Below, piece by piece: positions 10,019 to 20,744 of a DNA stretch of 64,000 nucleotides (positions are counted from its first letter, which is position 1; each line of letters starts with the position of its first letter). Under the pieces are notes generated by a model. It saw nothing but the letters and a program-made list of their open reading frames with translations, made no database searches and was not told where the DNA came from. Made by a program: the position numbers and the translations under genes. Origin of the DNA: Lucinisca nassula (taxonomy: Eukaryota > Mollusca > Bivalvia > Lucinida > Lucinidae); NCBI GenBank assembly GCA_963580285.1, contig CAUZLF010000719.1:186001-250000 (forward strand), written 5' to 3'.

Positions 10019-11640
10019 TTATGCCCCCAACTTTGAAAAAGTCTGAGGGGCATATTGGTTCTGGTTTGTTCGTCTGTTCGTCCGTCCATTACGCTTTTGA
10101 TGCATAGCATAACTAAAGAACCGTGTATGCTAGGGTTTTGAAATTTCATATATATGGATTCCTCATGGAAAATTAGCTGACGCGTATTTTTTTTCTCGTC
10201 CGGATTATGCCCCCTTCAAGAGTTATTGCCCTTTGAATTTTTTTTTTAATAAAATCTTGTCAGCAAGGTATCTCAAAAACTATTGGAGCTAGAGCCTTGA
10301 AAGTTGGTGATTATATTGATGGTGATGAGTAGATGAACTGATTAACTTTTGACAAAATTCCGAAAAATACTTTGTGAGTTATGGCCCTTTGTCATTTTGG
10401 TAATTTGTGCCCATTGTAATGTATGCTAAAAGTGATGCATAGCATAACTTTAGAACCATGTATGCTAGGGTTTTGAAATTTCATATATGGATTCCTCAGG
10501 GAAAATTAGCAGACATGTATTTTTTTTCTCGTCCGGAATATGCCCCTTTCAAGAGTTATTGCCCTTTGAAATTTTTTTAATAAAATCTTGTCAGCAAGAT
10601 ATCTCAAAAACTATTGGAGCTAGAGCCTTGAAAGTTGGTGAATAGATTGTTGGTGATGAGTAGATGAACTGATTAACTTATGACAAAATTCCGTAAAATA
10701 CTTTGTGAGTTATGGCCCTTTGTCATTTTGGTAATTTGTGCCCATTGTAATGTATGCTAAAAGTGATGCATAGCATAACTTTAGAACGGTGTATGCTATA
10801 ATTTTGAAATTTCATATATGCATTTCTGATGGAAAATAAGCGGATGCGTATTTTTTTTCTCGTAAGGATTTTGCCCCTTTCAAGAGTTATTGCCCTTTGA
10901 ATTTTTTTTAATAAAATCTTGTCAGCAAGATATCTCAAAAACTATTGGAGCTAGAGGCTTGAAAGTTGGTGAATATATTGGTGGTGATGAGTAGATGAAC
11001 TGATTAACTTTTGACAAAATTCCAAAAAACACTTTGTGAGTTATGGCCCTTTGTCATTTTGGTAATTTGTGCCCATTGTAATGTATGCTAAAAGTGATGC
11101 ATAGCACAACTTTAGAACTGTGTATGCTAGGGTTTTGAAATTTCATATATGGGTTCCTCATGAAAAATTAGCTGACGCGTATTTTTTTTCTCGTACGGAT
11201 TATGCCCCTTTCAAGAGTTATTGCCCTTTGAAATTATTTTAATAAAATCTTGTCAGCAAAATATCTCAAACACTATTGCAGCTAGAGCCTTGAAAGTTGT
11301 TGAGTATATTGGTGGTGATGAGTATATGAACTGATTAACTTTTGACAAAATTCCGAAAAATACTTTGCGAGTTATGGCTCTTTCTCATTTTGGTAATTTG
11401 TGCCCATTGTAATGAATCCTAAAAGTGATGCATAGCATAACTTTAGAACTGTGTAGGCTATGGTTTTGAAATTTCATATATGCATACCTAATGGAAAATA
11501 AGCTGACACGTATTTTTTTCTCATCCGGATTATGCCCCTTTCAAGAGTTATTGCTCTTTGAATTTTTTTTAATAAAATCTTGTCAGCAAGATATCTCAAA
11601 AACTGTTGGAGCTAGAGGCTTTAAAGTTGGACCATGAGTC
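10019..11640 (+). mobile_element. Nested hairpin-started element with 332-bp tandem core
   Basis: Opens with the hairpin atgcccccaactttg/ ...tctgaggggcat and a 'gttcgtctgttcgtccgtcc' leader. It then carries about five units marked by 'gatgcatagca' at 10099, 10434, 10765, 11095 and 11427 (spacing 330-335). Units contain 'caagagttattgccctttgaa' and 'ggagctagagccttgaaagttgg'. It lies inside the 160-bp array of the outer element, so it inserted later. Confidence 0.6.
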
Positions 11641-12165
11641 ATGTGCAAGGCCAAGGTCCATACCTCCAATGTCAAGGTCATACCTAGAGGTCAAAGGTAA
11701 AAAAAAGGACAGTCAATAACTTCCTTATTCTTTGATGGATTATGAAATTACTTGGCAGAAATGTTAACCATCATGAGACGATGTGTTGTACCACAAAGGT
11801 CAAGGCCATACTTAGAGGTCAAAGGTAAAAAAGTGCTTTTTTTGTTTACGGCCAATAACTTTTTTATTTTGCTATGAACATTTTTAAAGTTACTATGCAG
11901 AAATGTTCAACTTCATTAAATGATGTGTTGCACACAAGACCCAGCTCAATACCTCCACTGTCAAGGTTATACTTAGCAGTCAAAAACGGGGGAGACATCT
12001 GTGTTTTTGTAGAAAAACAAATTCTAGTTTTATCTCAGTGTCTGGTAAAAGTCCCACAGAAACAGGAAGCATCATCTCCAAAAATGACCTAAATAGTGTT
12101 GAAGGGGATGTATAACCTCAACACAAACAAACAGATACATGTGCAAACAGTGTGACATAATGATC

Positions 12166-12377
12166 TTAACCCTTATCTTGCTGAATATTCCTTTAAGCCA
12201 CACCCATTTCTGTCTATCAACCAATCAAATTACTTGTTTTAATTTATTGCTACAAATTCCTAAACTAAATGCTAAACAGTGTAGATCCTGATCAGATGGC
12301 TTCTATAGAAGCCATCTGATCTGAATCTACACTGTTTGCAAAGATAGGGGTTGTCGTGAACAGCAAGATAAGGGTTA
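12166..12377. repeat. Palindromic MITE, family E
   Basis: Full copy: 'aacccttatcttgctgaat' to 'cagcaagataagggtt', with the core 'gatggcttctatagaagccatc'. Confidence 0.7.
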
Positions 12378-12429
12378 AGTATTAGGACAGATAGGCCTTA
12401 GCAAACAGTGCAAACCCAGATCAGACTCC

Positions 12430-12830
12430 TGTGTTTTGTTTGAAATGAGGTGTAACATCCCTATCAACACTATTTAGGTCATTTTAGAGATGTTGCTTCC
12501 AATTTTGTGGGACTTTTACCTGGCATTGAGATGAAATGACATCTCAAGCCCTGTCGCCCAATGAAAAAAAAAATATCTTACATGTATTGGACGGTCTGAC
12601 TCATACCACTTAGACTGGGCAGGCTTAGTTTTGAGCGGTTAACCAGTACTCACGTGTCGGACCGTCCATGCTTATAAACCCTATTGGTTTTATTGGGCGA
12701 CAGGGCATGAGATGTCATTTCATCTCACTGTCGGGTAAAAGTCACACAAAATTGGTAGCAACGTCTCCAAAATTACCTATACAGTGTTGACGGGGACGTT
12801 AAACCTCAAATCAAACAAACAAAAATAAAC
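12430..12830 (-). repeat. CAAA-tailed retroposon, family 4 (two overlapping copies)
   Basis: The reverse-strand block 'ggtcattttagagatgttgcttccaattttgtgggac' (12478 on) is followed by a head-to-head forward block ending 'gttaaacctcaaatcaaacaaacaaa' (12795-12825), giving a large inverted arrangement of the same repeat. Confidence 0.5.
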
Positions 12831-12914
12831 AAAACTCGTGTGGTCAGTTTCAGCTCTGCATGGAAGCACCGTGCAGCCTGTCTATTTCTCTAAGTTCCGA
12901 TGGACAGGTGCCCA

Positions 12915-13500
12915 GGCCTATCTGTCCCAATCCTTAGTATCATTACGGTCATGAATTGGCTTGTTGCTGTAAAGAGTATTAACCCATAAGATGCCAATCA
13001 CAACAATTGTAGTCTGCTTTGTTGTATGCTGGTAAATTTAAAAGTCATTTTAACAAACAGTGTGCACCCAGATCAGACTGCTAGATGCACCCAGACCTCT
13101 AGGAGCAGTCTGATAGGAGCAGACTGATCTGGGTCCACAATGTTTGCCTGTATGAAAAAATATTTTGAAAAAGTTCGCTAGGAGATTCAGCAGACGACAT
13201 TAGCACACGACATTTTCAGATGTAGTTTTCCTCGCATCTTAATTCACATCTTAAGTCATTAATAAGGAGTTTTATAATTGGTAACAAAGGCCTTTTCTCT
13301 AAATTAATGCAAGAAACATCTTGTCTTCATTTGTTGGAATTGCCTCGTTGAGGGGATTCTGATTAAATTTTATGTTCCCAAATTTTGTTTCTTGGAGTAT
13401 TAAAATAGTGTTATGGAATATCCCAATTATTCCCCATAAGGATTCATTCTATTGAAGTTGTCATTTAATAGCAAGGTTATGTATTGTCATTATATTGAAT
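12915..13500. other. Intronic DNA without a gene
   Basis: No exon recognised. Contains a MITE-like palindrome around 'gatcagactgc...gcagactgatctggg' (13068-13135) and a family-C-like fragment near 13330-13395. Confidence 0.5.
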
Positions 13501-13509
13501 GTCATTATT

Positions 13510-13800
13510 ACCGTCATGATCCTAAGTATTGGGACAGACAGGCAGTATTAATGATCCTAAGTATTGGAACAGACAGACATTGTTAATGACCCTAAGTATT
13601 GGGACAGGTATGCCTGAGCAAACAGTGCAGACCCAGATCAGACTGCTCCTGAAGGAGCAGTCTGATCTGGGTCTTCACTTTTTGCCATTCCTTCTGCACC
13701 TTTTGGACTCCTTGCCAAATTGCGAAATTAATTTCTTAATATTTTAGGAGCATTATAGCAAGTCCTCAAGGTGTCCGAATTTTTTAGATTTTTTACGGTA
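13510..13800 (+). repeat. MITE, family F, with repeated 5' end
   Basis: The end motif 'atgatcctaagtattgggacagacaggc' is present three times in tandem (13516, 13550, 13588) ahead of the palindromic core 'cagactgctcctgaaggagcagtctg'. It ends 'gaattttttagattttttacggta'. Confidence 0.55.
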
Positions 13801-13974
13801 AGTGGGGTTGACTGTATCATTGTTTAGTTTTAAAGGCACAGAGCCATGGCTCCTGTCCATTACAATAACACACCCATCAGACATAGTGCATTCTTTAGGC
13901 TACTTTTCCAATGAACATTTTGTGATAATTTTCTTATTTATACTCCAAACCTACTTTTGTTGTTGGTGTTTGTT

Positions 13975-14290
13975 AGTGTGTGTGTGTGAATTCGGGTTTA
14001 ACGTCGCTTTCAACAATTTTTCAGTCATATCAAGACGGTGTCTGGTTGCGACAGGGAGCTCAATGCTCACTTTTATAGTGCTGCCTCACTGAAGTATCAT
14101 GTCCCAGACACATTAAATGATACCACACCCAGTCACATTATCCTGACACTGGGTCGACCGGTCCTAGCTCTACCCAGTAAATCTGAGTGCCAAACGAGGA
14201 GCAGCTAGTACCATTCTTAACGACTTTGGTATGTCGCGGCCCGGGATCGAACCCGTGACCTCCCGTTCTCTGGATGGTGCTTGTAAGAAC
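13975..14290 (-). repeat. tRNA-derived SINE, family 5 (reverse)
   Basis: Reverse copy of the SINE at 19728-20056: 'gaattcgggtttaacgtcgctttcaacaatttttcag' at its 3' end and the B box complement 'ccgggatcgaacccgtgacctcccg' near 14240-14265. Confidence 0.7.
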
Positions 14291-14599
14291 TGTCTCATTG
14301 AGGACCCATAACTGATGTCTTAGAAAAGAAATAAGCAAAACAATGTATACACCTCTTAACCCCAGTTTTCTCTATATAAGGTGGAGTTTAGAGAGGTGTT
14401 AATTTCTCCCCTTTCTAGAACATTGTTAACATGATGATATAAATTCTTCAGACCCCTGTGACTGTGTGGTTAAGAGCAGTGTTTCTCAAACATTAGGTCT
14501 CTCAGGGCTAGGCTCAAGCCTCGCTTGGGTGCAATGGAAGGTCATGTGATTCATGCAATAGCTACCCCTATCCCTCATGATTGGCTCAAAGCCAGTGAT

Positions 14600-14825
14600 G
14601 CGGGAAACCCCTAATCTTAGGGGTACCTTGGCAAACAGTGCAGGCCCAGATCAGATGCCGCAGAACGCGACGGCGGCGTCTGATCAGGGCCTGCACTATT
14701 TGCTAACAGAATTTTCCGTCAAAAATAGAATAAAAACAAAACAATAGGCCTGACACCCCTTATATGACAAATGGACTTTTCCAACATATAGCAATGGAAG
14801 AGTCCACTAGTATACAATGGGTTAA
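14600..14825 (+). repeat. Palindromic MITE, family A
   Basis: Ends 'ggggtaccttggcaaacagtgc' and 'agtatacaatgggtta', with the core 'gatcagatgccgcagaacg'. Confidence 0.6.
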
Positions 14826-15094
14826 AGTTAAACAAAATGAGCCAGGGCATGACAAAACCTACAATAAGACATGTGCACCCAACAAAGACTCAGATCAGCC
14901 TGCGCATTCGCGCAGTCTGATCAGAATCTTCATTGTGCGCTCTAAGGATAGCTAAGGGACTAATGCTCCTTCATGCAGCAAGAAAAGTCTCTGGTTAGAC
15001 TATATGGATGCACAGGCTGATCTGGGTCTTCTATGGGGGTGCAAGTTTTATTGTAGGTTCTGTCGTTGTAGGCTCAAATCTCCTCTATTTCCAG

Positions 15095-15270
15095 CGTGTT
15101 GTATCAGCAGCAGAACCAGCCTATGGATGCACTCCAGGCGTACATATGTGCAGTACAGCTGGACAAATCGCACCTTGCCGCCTGGACAGATCTCGGTCTT
15201 CTATATGAGACTTGTAATCAACCCAAGGACGCACTTACGTGCTACATAGAATCAACGAAACTTGCTAAAG
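15095..15270 (+). CDS. KDM6A: KDM6A/UTX exon: C-terminal TPR repeats
   Basis: Acceptor ctatttccag precedes 15095 and donor GTCAGT follows 15270. It enters on the third base of a codon and leaves after the first base. The frame encodes [20 protein letters not shown], near-identical to the seventh/eighth TPR of vertebrate UTX, then [20 protein letters not shown]. TPRs are helical scaffolds for partner binding in the MLL3/4-UTX complex. It is the first KDM6A exon recognisable in the window. Earlier TPR exons must lie more than 15 kb upstream or be undetected. Residues match human in the order [11 protein letters not shown], so identification is secure. Confidence 0.95.
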
Positions 15271-15439
15271 GTCAGTTTATATGTCTAACGCACACTATTC
15301 ACCAGTCCACTGGGGCTTGGAGAAATAGATTTGGCTGCATGGTGCTTTCAAGCAGAGCTATTTGAGTACTTGGAAACAGCTTAGAAAGTCTAAGCCTTCC
15401 AAGGCAAAGTGGTGCAGTTAAGACCATCCTATAAAACCT

Positions 15440-15575
15440 AGTGGCTTCTTGGAGAGGTAGGCCTTGATGTCATTTCATCTGAGTGTCGGGTAAAGGTCCC
15501 ACAGAATTGGATCTGATGTCTTCAGAATGACCTAAATAGTGTTGACAGGGATGTAAAATCAGAACACAAAGAAAC
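15440..15575 (+). repeat. Fragment of CAAA-tailed retroposon, family 4
   Basis: Contains 'gatgtcatttcatctgagtgtcgggtaaaggtccc' and 'gacctaaatagtgttgacaggg', the 3' half of the family. Confidence 0.5.
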
Positions 15576-15984
15576 TAACACACCCATCATATTCCCTACA
15601 ATTAGCACACAATTAGCATATGCGCACACCAATACTTGTTAGCTTGTCTGTGAAGTGTAAGGAGAGATTTTGTAGTCGACTTGGTCATCGGTGTTTGCAT
15701 TTGTGTTCCCGTCACATTGTGTTATCAAATGCTTATATCTTGACAATCACTAATCACAGAGCATTGATATTTGGAACTTAAGTACCTAGGAGGGTCTCCT
15801 GAACTTCCAAGAGAACATTCCTCTGGGTTCATGCCCAGGGTTGGGGCTGGGGGTCAGAATCTAGGACACATTTGCCATATTTATAACTTGACAGTCACTC
15901 ATCAAAGAGCATTCATATTTAAAACTTGGGTACCTTGGAGGGTCTTCTGAGTTTCCAAAAGAACTTACCTCTGGGTCGATGGGT

Positions 15985-16240
15985 TCTATACCTGCCCGTC
16001 CTACCGGGGTTGGCAACATTCTTTTGTGGAGATTGATCATGAAATCTTTTCTACGGTCATTTTCTCCCTTCCACTGATTCAAGAAGGGCAGTTGTCAGTT
16101 TCTGACGAAAAAATGTGCACTGTACTGGTTAACCACTTAGGTATAAGCCTGCCGAGGAAAAGTGTGGATAGGTAAACTGACCGGCTCAAAAATGACCTAA
16201 AATAATGTTGGCTGGGCCGTTTAACTCCAATACAAACAAA
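15985..16240 (+). repeat. SINE, family 3 (5'-truncated)
   Basis: Shares 'ggttggcaacattcttttgtggagattgatcatgaaa', 'gattcaagaagggcagttgtcag' and 'gtactggttaacc' with the 17990-18297 copy. The head is mostly missing. Confidence 0.6.
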
Positions 16241-16244
16241 AATC

Positions 16245-16680
16245 TACCCAAAACAGCTAAAATGGTTCTGCTCCGATCAGCAAAATGGCCACCAGAGTTA
16301 AAAATAGAAAAACGTAAATTTGCTTCAACCCTTGAGCCAAATTGATTCAAACTTCACGGTGGCTTCCTACCAAAATAGCTAAACTCATTCTGCTTTGATG
16401 AACAAGATGGCTGCCAGAGCTAAAAATAGACAAACATTGTTAATTTGCTTCAAAAGCAAATGCCTCATAAACCCTTTGGCCAATTTGATTCAAACTTCAC
16501 AGGAATGTTGTGTCGATGGCTCCTTACCAAAATAAACTAAAATTGTTCCGCTCTGAAAAAGATGGCCACCAGAGCTAAAAATAGAAAAAATCTTTAAATG
16601 TCAGCTCCTAAACCCTTGGGCCAACTTCCCACAAAATTGTTGCCTAGGTAACTCCCTATAGAAATAGCTAAACTAGATAG
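16245..16680 (+). repeat. Degenerate relic of the 145-bp satellite family
   Basis: Three diverged units with 'aaaatggccaccagag(c/t)taaaaatag', 'ttgattcaaacttcac' and 'gttccgctctga', the same sentence as the big array at 37293-40564. No hairpin ends remain. Confidence 0.6.
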
Positions 16681-16913
16681 AGTCAGATGGCTCGTTCACC
16701 TCCATCTGGTGCTCTAGGAACTGACCCTAGGTGCCCGGATAGTGACATACAAGTTGGTTCTGTATTGTCAATGGGAACTTTTGAAAGCATCATCCTACTC
16801 ATTCTATTCGGACAGTGTGCATCAAACACATGAAAATTCTCAACCTGGCTAGGATAACCTGGGTAGGATAAGGATGTCTATCCCAGGGTTATGTATGGGA
16901 TTTCCTTATCAGG

Positions 16914-17155
16914 GGCCAGTTGATCAAAGCATCGTTAGCTTAGTGAGCTCGTTTGTGATCAAATTGTTAACTGTTCTAGCAAATGCAATATCTAATATAG
17001 CGTTATTTTTGCTGAAAAAATGAGAGCAGCTTTTGCATTTGCAAAAGCTGCTCCCATTTTTTCAGCAAAAATATTAGCATATTTGCCATATTAAATGATC
17101 AAAGTTTTAACAATAATGTTAACTAGCGATGCCTTTAGTTTTGAACAGCTGGCCC
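16914..17155. repeat. Palindromic MITE, family D
   Basis: Ends 'ggggccagttgatcaaagc' and 'gaacagctggcccc', with the hairpin 'gagcagcttttgcatttgcaaaagctgctc'. It lies about 35 bp before the next exon's acceptor. Confidence 0.7.
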
Positions 17156-17189
17156 CTGGTGTGCAAGGATCTTATATTCTTTGTTTTAG

Positions 17190-17277
17190 GAGGTGTAGTA
17201 AACCCAAGTTTGGCCGGGAAGATCAAGTTCCTGCAGCAGAACCTAGCCAAAATACCAATGCATCATTTACAGAGCAA
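17190..17277 (+). CDS. KDM6A: KDM6A/UTX exon after the TPR array
   Basis: Acceptor ttgttttag, donor GTAAGT. It accepts one base from the previous exon and leaves two bases. It encodes VVNPSLAGKIKFLQQNLAKI and then PMHHLQS, aligning with the human stretch that follows TPR8 (SALAARIKYLQAQL...LQNK). The helix probably caps the TPR superhelix. Length 88 nt. Splice phases fit both neighbours. Confidence 0.9.
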
Positions 17278-17303
17278 GTAAGTACATTCCAGCCTCTTTA
17301 TTA

Positions 17304-17815
17304 ACCCTTCTCTTGCTGAATATTCAGTTTAGCCACACCCATTTCTGACTTTGAAAAATATATGGGCTGCATGATGCTTCCACGCAGAGCTGAATCCGGC
17401 CCGCACACTAGTACTGGTAAACCGCTTAGAAGATCTAAGCCTGTCCAGGAACCGCGGTGCGAGGCAGACCGTCCATGCTAATAAACCCTTTTGGTTTCAT
17501 TGGGTGACAGGACTTGATATGTCATTTCTTCTCAATGTCTGGTAAAAGTCCAACAAAATTGGAAGCAACGTCTCCAAAATGACCTTTACAGTGTTGACGG
17601 GGATGTTAAACCTCAAATCAAACAAACAAACAAACTTTGAACCAATCAGATTACTTGATGTAATTTATTCCTACAAATTCATAAACTGAATGTCAAACAA
17701 TGTAGATCCTGATCAGATGGCTTCTGAAATCAGATGGCTTCTTCAGAAGCCATCTGATCTGGATCTACACTGTTTGCAAAGATAGGGGTTGTCGTGAACA
17801 GCAAGATAGGGGTTA
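17304..17815. repeat. Palindromic MITE, family E, split by a retroposon
   Basis: Left part 17304-17356, right part 17632-17815. Joined, they rebuild the family-E sequence '...cacacccatttctgactttga|accaatcagattac'. The core carries an extra 'gatggcttctgaaatca' partial duplication. Confidence 0.7.
17357..17631 (+). mobile_element. CAAA-tailed retroposon, family 4, nested copy
   Basis: Begins 'aaaatatatgggctgcatg' and ends '(caaa)n'. The duplicated host word ACTTTGA stands on both sides (about 17349-17356 and 17634-17641), so this is a real insertion into the family-E MITE. It shows that family-E insertion is older than this retroposon's. Confidence 0.65.
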
Positions 17816-17989
17816 AATGAGCCATGGTACATCATTTCTTGCAATTTTTATGTGTGCCCATCGAAGAACCAGATCAGCCTGCGCATCCATATAGTCTGAT
17901 CAGAGACTTCTCTTGCTGCATGAAGGAGCAGTGAACCCTTAGCTATTCTTAGAGTGCACAACAAAGACTGATCAGACTGCAGATGCGCA

Positions 17990-18297
17990 GGGGCCGGCCT
18001 TGGTAGCTCAGTCGGATGCACATCTGACTGGTGATCAGGAGGACACAGGTTCAATACCTGCATGGGTTGGCAACATTCTTTCGTGGAGATTGATCATGAA
18101 ACTTTTTCTACAGTCATTCTCTCCCTTCCTCTGATTCAAGAAGGGCAGTTGTCAGTTTCTGGCAAAAGAATATGTACTGGACTGGTTAACCGCTTAGTAT
18201 AAGCCTGCCCAGGGAAAGTGTGGATATGTAAACTTCCTGGCTCAAAATGACCTAAAAGAGTGTTGACTGGGCCATTAAAGTCCAATACAAACATACT
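17990..18297 (+). repeat. tRNA-derived SINE, family 3, best copy
   Basis: A tRNA-like head (ttggtagctcagtcggatgc, A box; caggttcaatacctg, B box) leads a body with 'ttcaagaagggcagttgtcag', 'gtactggactggttaaccgc' and the tail 'gttgactgggccattaaagtccaatacaaac'. Confidence 0.7.
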
Positions 18298-18654
18298 AGA
18301 TGCGTAGGCTGATCTGAGTCTTTGCTGGGCATACATGTATATTGTAGGAAATTCTGTGCCCCTGTTCAAATTAAACAGAAACTGTGTTAGATAACCCTTA
18401 CCATGCCAATCTCAACAATTTTGTCTTCTTTGTTGTCTGCTTGACACTGTAAAAGACATTGTTGCTAACAGTGTGGGGCCAGATCAGACTGCTCCTCCGC
18501 CAGGTCACGAGGCATAAAAGGAATATCTTTTTGATTTTCTTTAAAATAAAGCTATGTTGTGTTCTCATTAGAGTTGCCTCATTGAGGCAAGTCTACTGAG
18601 TGCACAAAAACATATTTTCAAGATAAAATGAGAAAAGTCTTTCTAAATGTACAG

Positions 18655-18760
18655 TAAAATTCCTATATTAAGACCACCTTTGAGACTGTTCAAAAGTGGT
18701 CTTTAAGACCACTTTTGAACAGTCCCAAAGGTGATGTCTTATTAGGGGACACTGAGTGTA
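18655..18760. repeat. Hairpin repeat (AAGTGGTCTT / AAGACCACTT)
   Basis: Palindrome centred near 18700: 'gactgttcaaaagtggtctt' and its complement. Fragments recur at 21310-21385 and 23450-23525. Confidence 0.6.
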
Positions 18761-18944
18761 GTTAACACAAAGAAAGAATTACTGAAACCTCACTTAATTC
18801 CCACAAAATTGGAAGCAACTTATCCACAATGACCTAAGTAGTGTTGACGTGGATGTTAAACCTCAATTCAAACAAAACAAACAAACAAATATGGAAAATT
18901 TTTCCTAAAGACAAAAGAACGAGTTGAAAACAGCTGCGGTAGAC

Positions 18945-19311
18945 TAAGGCTGACATGATTAATCGTATAATCGATTAATCGATTGATAAATTCCACAATC
19001 TGATTTGCTTTTAATCGCTTACTCGATAGGTACAATTTACTACCCAAAGTTATGCCTAAAATAGCTGGATGAGTGGCAAACAGTGCAGACCCTGATGAGA
19101 CGCCGCATACTGCGGCGTCTCATCTGGCTCTACACTGTTTGCTCAGGCCTGTCTGTTCAAATATACATATGGTAAAGTGGAACATATGGTAAGAATCATG
19201 CTCAGACAGAAAGCCAGACAGGTAAAATTATGCCTTAGGGATTACTAATCTATTATCGATCGCAATGACAAGATTATCGATTATCTCTTCAGCTCCGATT
19301 AGCCAGCCCTA
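18945..19311 (+). mobile_element. hAT-like MITE, second copy
   Basis: 367 bp, with ends taaggctgac...gattagccagcccta, flanked by an 8-bp near-duplicate (CGGTAGAC 18937-18944, TGGTAGAC 19312-19319). Same family as 1256-1616. The interior has 'gatgagacgccgcatactgcggcgtctcatc'. Confidence 0.8.
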
Positions 19312-19378
19312 TGGTAGACGGTGTTTGAGCCATCAAAGTGTCACTTTATTTCATTTTTGTGTGTAATTTTTGTTTCAG

Positions 19379-19601
19379 ACCAAAGACATTACCAAGCATA
19401 GAGGAAGCCTGGGCCCTGCCCATACCTGCTGAGCTAACATCCCGCCAGGGCTCGGGAACTCCTCACTCCCTTCAGAAGTCACCCCTGCGTCAGCCCCAGG
19501 GAGGTCCGAATCTGTCCCCAGTTCAACCTGGGATACATTTCTCAGACATAGCAAGTGGGCTGGATGATGGAAAGAAAAAGAAACCACAGTCAAGAAAAAG
19601 G
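19379..19601 (+). CDS. KDM6A: KDM6A/UTX exon: PSIEEAW linker with basic NLS-like segment
   Basis: Acceptor tttgtttcag, donor GTAATT. One base completes the split Lys codon and the exon ends in phase 0. It encodes LPSIEEAWALPIPAELTSRQ, an almost exact match to the conserved human segment just after the TPRs, then a Ser/Pro/Gln linker ending KKKKPQSRKR. That basic run is a plausible nuclear localisation signal (inference). Confidence 0.95.
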
Positions 19602-19727
19602 GTAATTATTGTTCAGAGGAAGAGATTATGATGTCAAGAAAGACTGCAGTCAAAAATATCATCTGTTAATGTCGTCTCTGCATATTCTTTTAAACTTTTC
19701 AAACATATTGTTGCATACAGGCACAGA

Positions 19728-20056
19728 ACCGGCCCTGATAGCTCATTTGGTAGAGTTCTGCTCCGGGTAACGGGAGGTCACGGGTACGATCCCGGGCCGT
19801 GACATAGCAAAGTCGTTAAAAATGGTACTAGCTGCTCTTCACTTGGCACTCAGATTTACGCGGTAGAGCTAGGACTGGTCGACCCAGTGTCAGGATAATG
19901 TGACTGGGTGTGGTATCATGTAATGTGTCTGGGACATGATACTTCAGTGAGGCAGCACTATAGAAGTGAGCATTGAGCTCCCTGTCGCAACCAGACACCG
20001 TCGTGATATGACTGAAAAATTGTTGAAAGCGACGTTAAACCCGAATTCACACACAC
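19728..20056 (+). mobile_element. tRNA-derived SINE, family 5, with 15-bp target duplication
   Basis: A tRNA-like head with A box (gatagctcatttggtag) and B box (gggtacgatccc) and a body ending 'gcgacgttaaacccgaattcacacaca'. The exact 15-bp duplication GCATACAGGCACAGA flanks it (19713-19727 and 20057-20071), as expected for LINE-driven insertion. Confidence 0.9.
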
Positions 20057-20099
20057 GCATACAGGCACAGAGTGTATTTCCTTGTTTTTTGCACAGTTT

Positions 20100-20325
20100 A
20101 ACCCATTGTATGCAGAAAATGGCTAAAGGGTTACCTTGCCAAATAGTGCAGGCCCAGATCAGACGCCACAGAACAGGGCGTCTGATCAGGGCCTGCACTA
20201 TAATTTGCTAACAGAATTTTCCGTCAAAAAATAGAATAAAATAGGCCTGACACCCCTTATATGACAAATGGACTTGTCCAGCATGTAGCAATGGAAGAGT
20301 CCACAAGTAAACAATTGGGCTAAGA
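20100..20325 (+). repeat. Palindromic MITE, family A
   Basis: Begins 'aacccattgtatgcag', has the core 'cagatcagacgccacagaacagggcgtctgatc' and ends 'gtccacaagtaaacaattgggcta'. Confidence 0.65.
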
Positions 20326-20514
20326 CAGCCATAGGAACAGAAAAGGTGAGTATTTGGAGATAATTAAAGGATAAATTCTTTCAGTTTTCTGTACGAACCA
20401 ATGTGCAAGGTGGTTCAAATGAGTACCCACAATTATATAAATTTTCCTTCAGCTATCACCAAATACCCACCTAATCTGTTGCCTTGAATTCCACATATTT
20501 CAAACCCTAAGATT

Positions 20515-20740
20515 GATTATGGGGAATGGGAACACCTGGCAGATTTTTCTGCCATTTTTCAAAGGGATACAACTTTCGGGACTTCCTGTTTGCTTTTCTG
20601 TAAGCCCTGTACCAATGAAAAAAGGATCAACTCTTAAAGGAAAGAATTTGCTCCTCAGGAGCAAATTCTTTCCTTTAAGAGTTGACCCCTATTGACAAGG
20701 GAGACACAAATAGTTTCTGGTGGTGTAGCCATTCCTCTTC
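20515..20740. repeat. Palindromic MITE, family I (GGAAAGAATTTGCTCC)
   Basis: Central palindrome 'cttaaaggaaagaatttgctcc/ tcaggagcaaattctttcc' with outer blocks 'ggggaatgggaacacctgg' and 'cctattgacaagggagac'. Copies at 36607-36870 and 58765-59090. Confidence 0.6.
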
Positions 20741-20744
20741 AGTT

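Larger units (their letters stand above)
8757..12025 (+). mobile_element. Large hairpin-ended element with 160-bp tandem core
   Basis: Begins with a hairpin (gtctcccccgaaaaaa / ttttttcggagagac, 8759-8790) and a (GTCTGTCC)n leader (8810-8855). It then has a tandem core and ends 'cgggggagacatctg ... aaattctagtt'. The start and end share the complementary CCCCCG/CGGGGG GAGAC words. A second element (10019-11640) interrupts the core. This resembles non-autonomous Helitron-related elements of molluscs (pearl/HINE type). That class is inferred from architecture only, since no transposase or Rep/helicase frame is present. Confidence 0.6.

Noticed and set aside
8810..11990. CRISPR array
   Set aside because: Repeats are long, contiguous and without unique spacers; the context is an animal intron.
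15004..15094. Extension of the TPR exon upstream of 15095
   Set aside because: A good acceptor ends at 15094 and the sequence before it does not match UTX in any frame.
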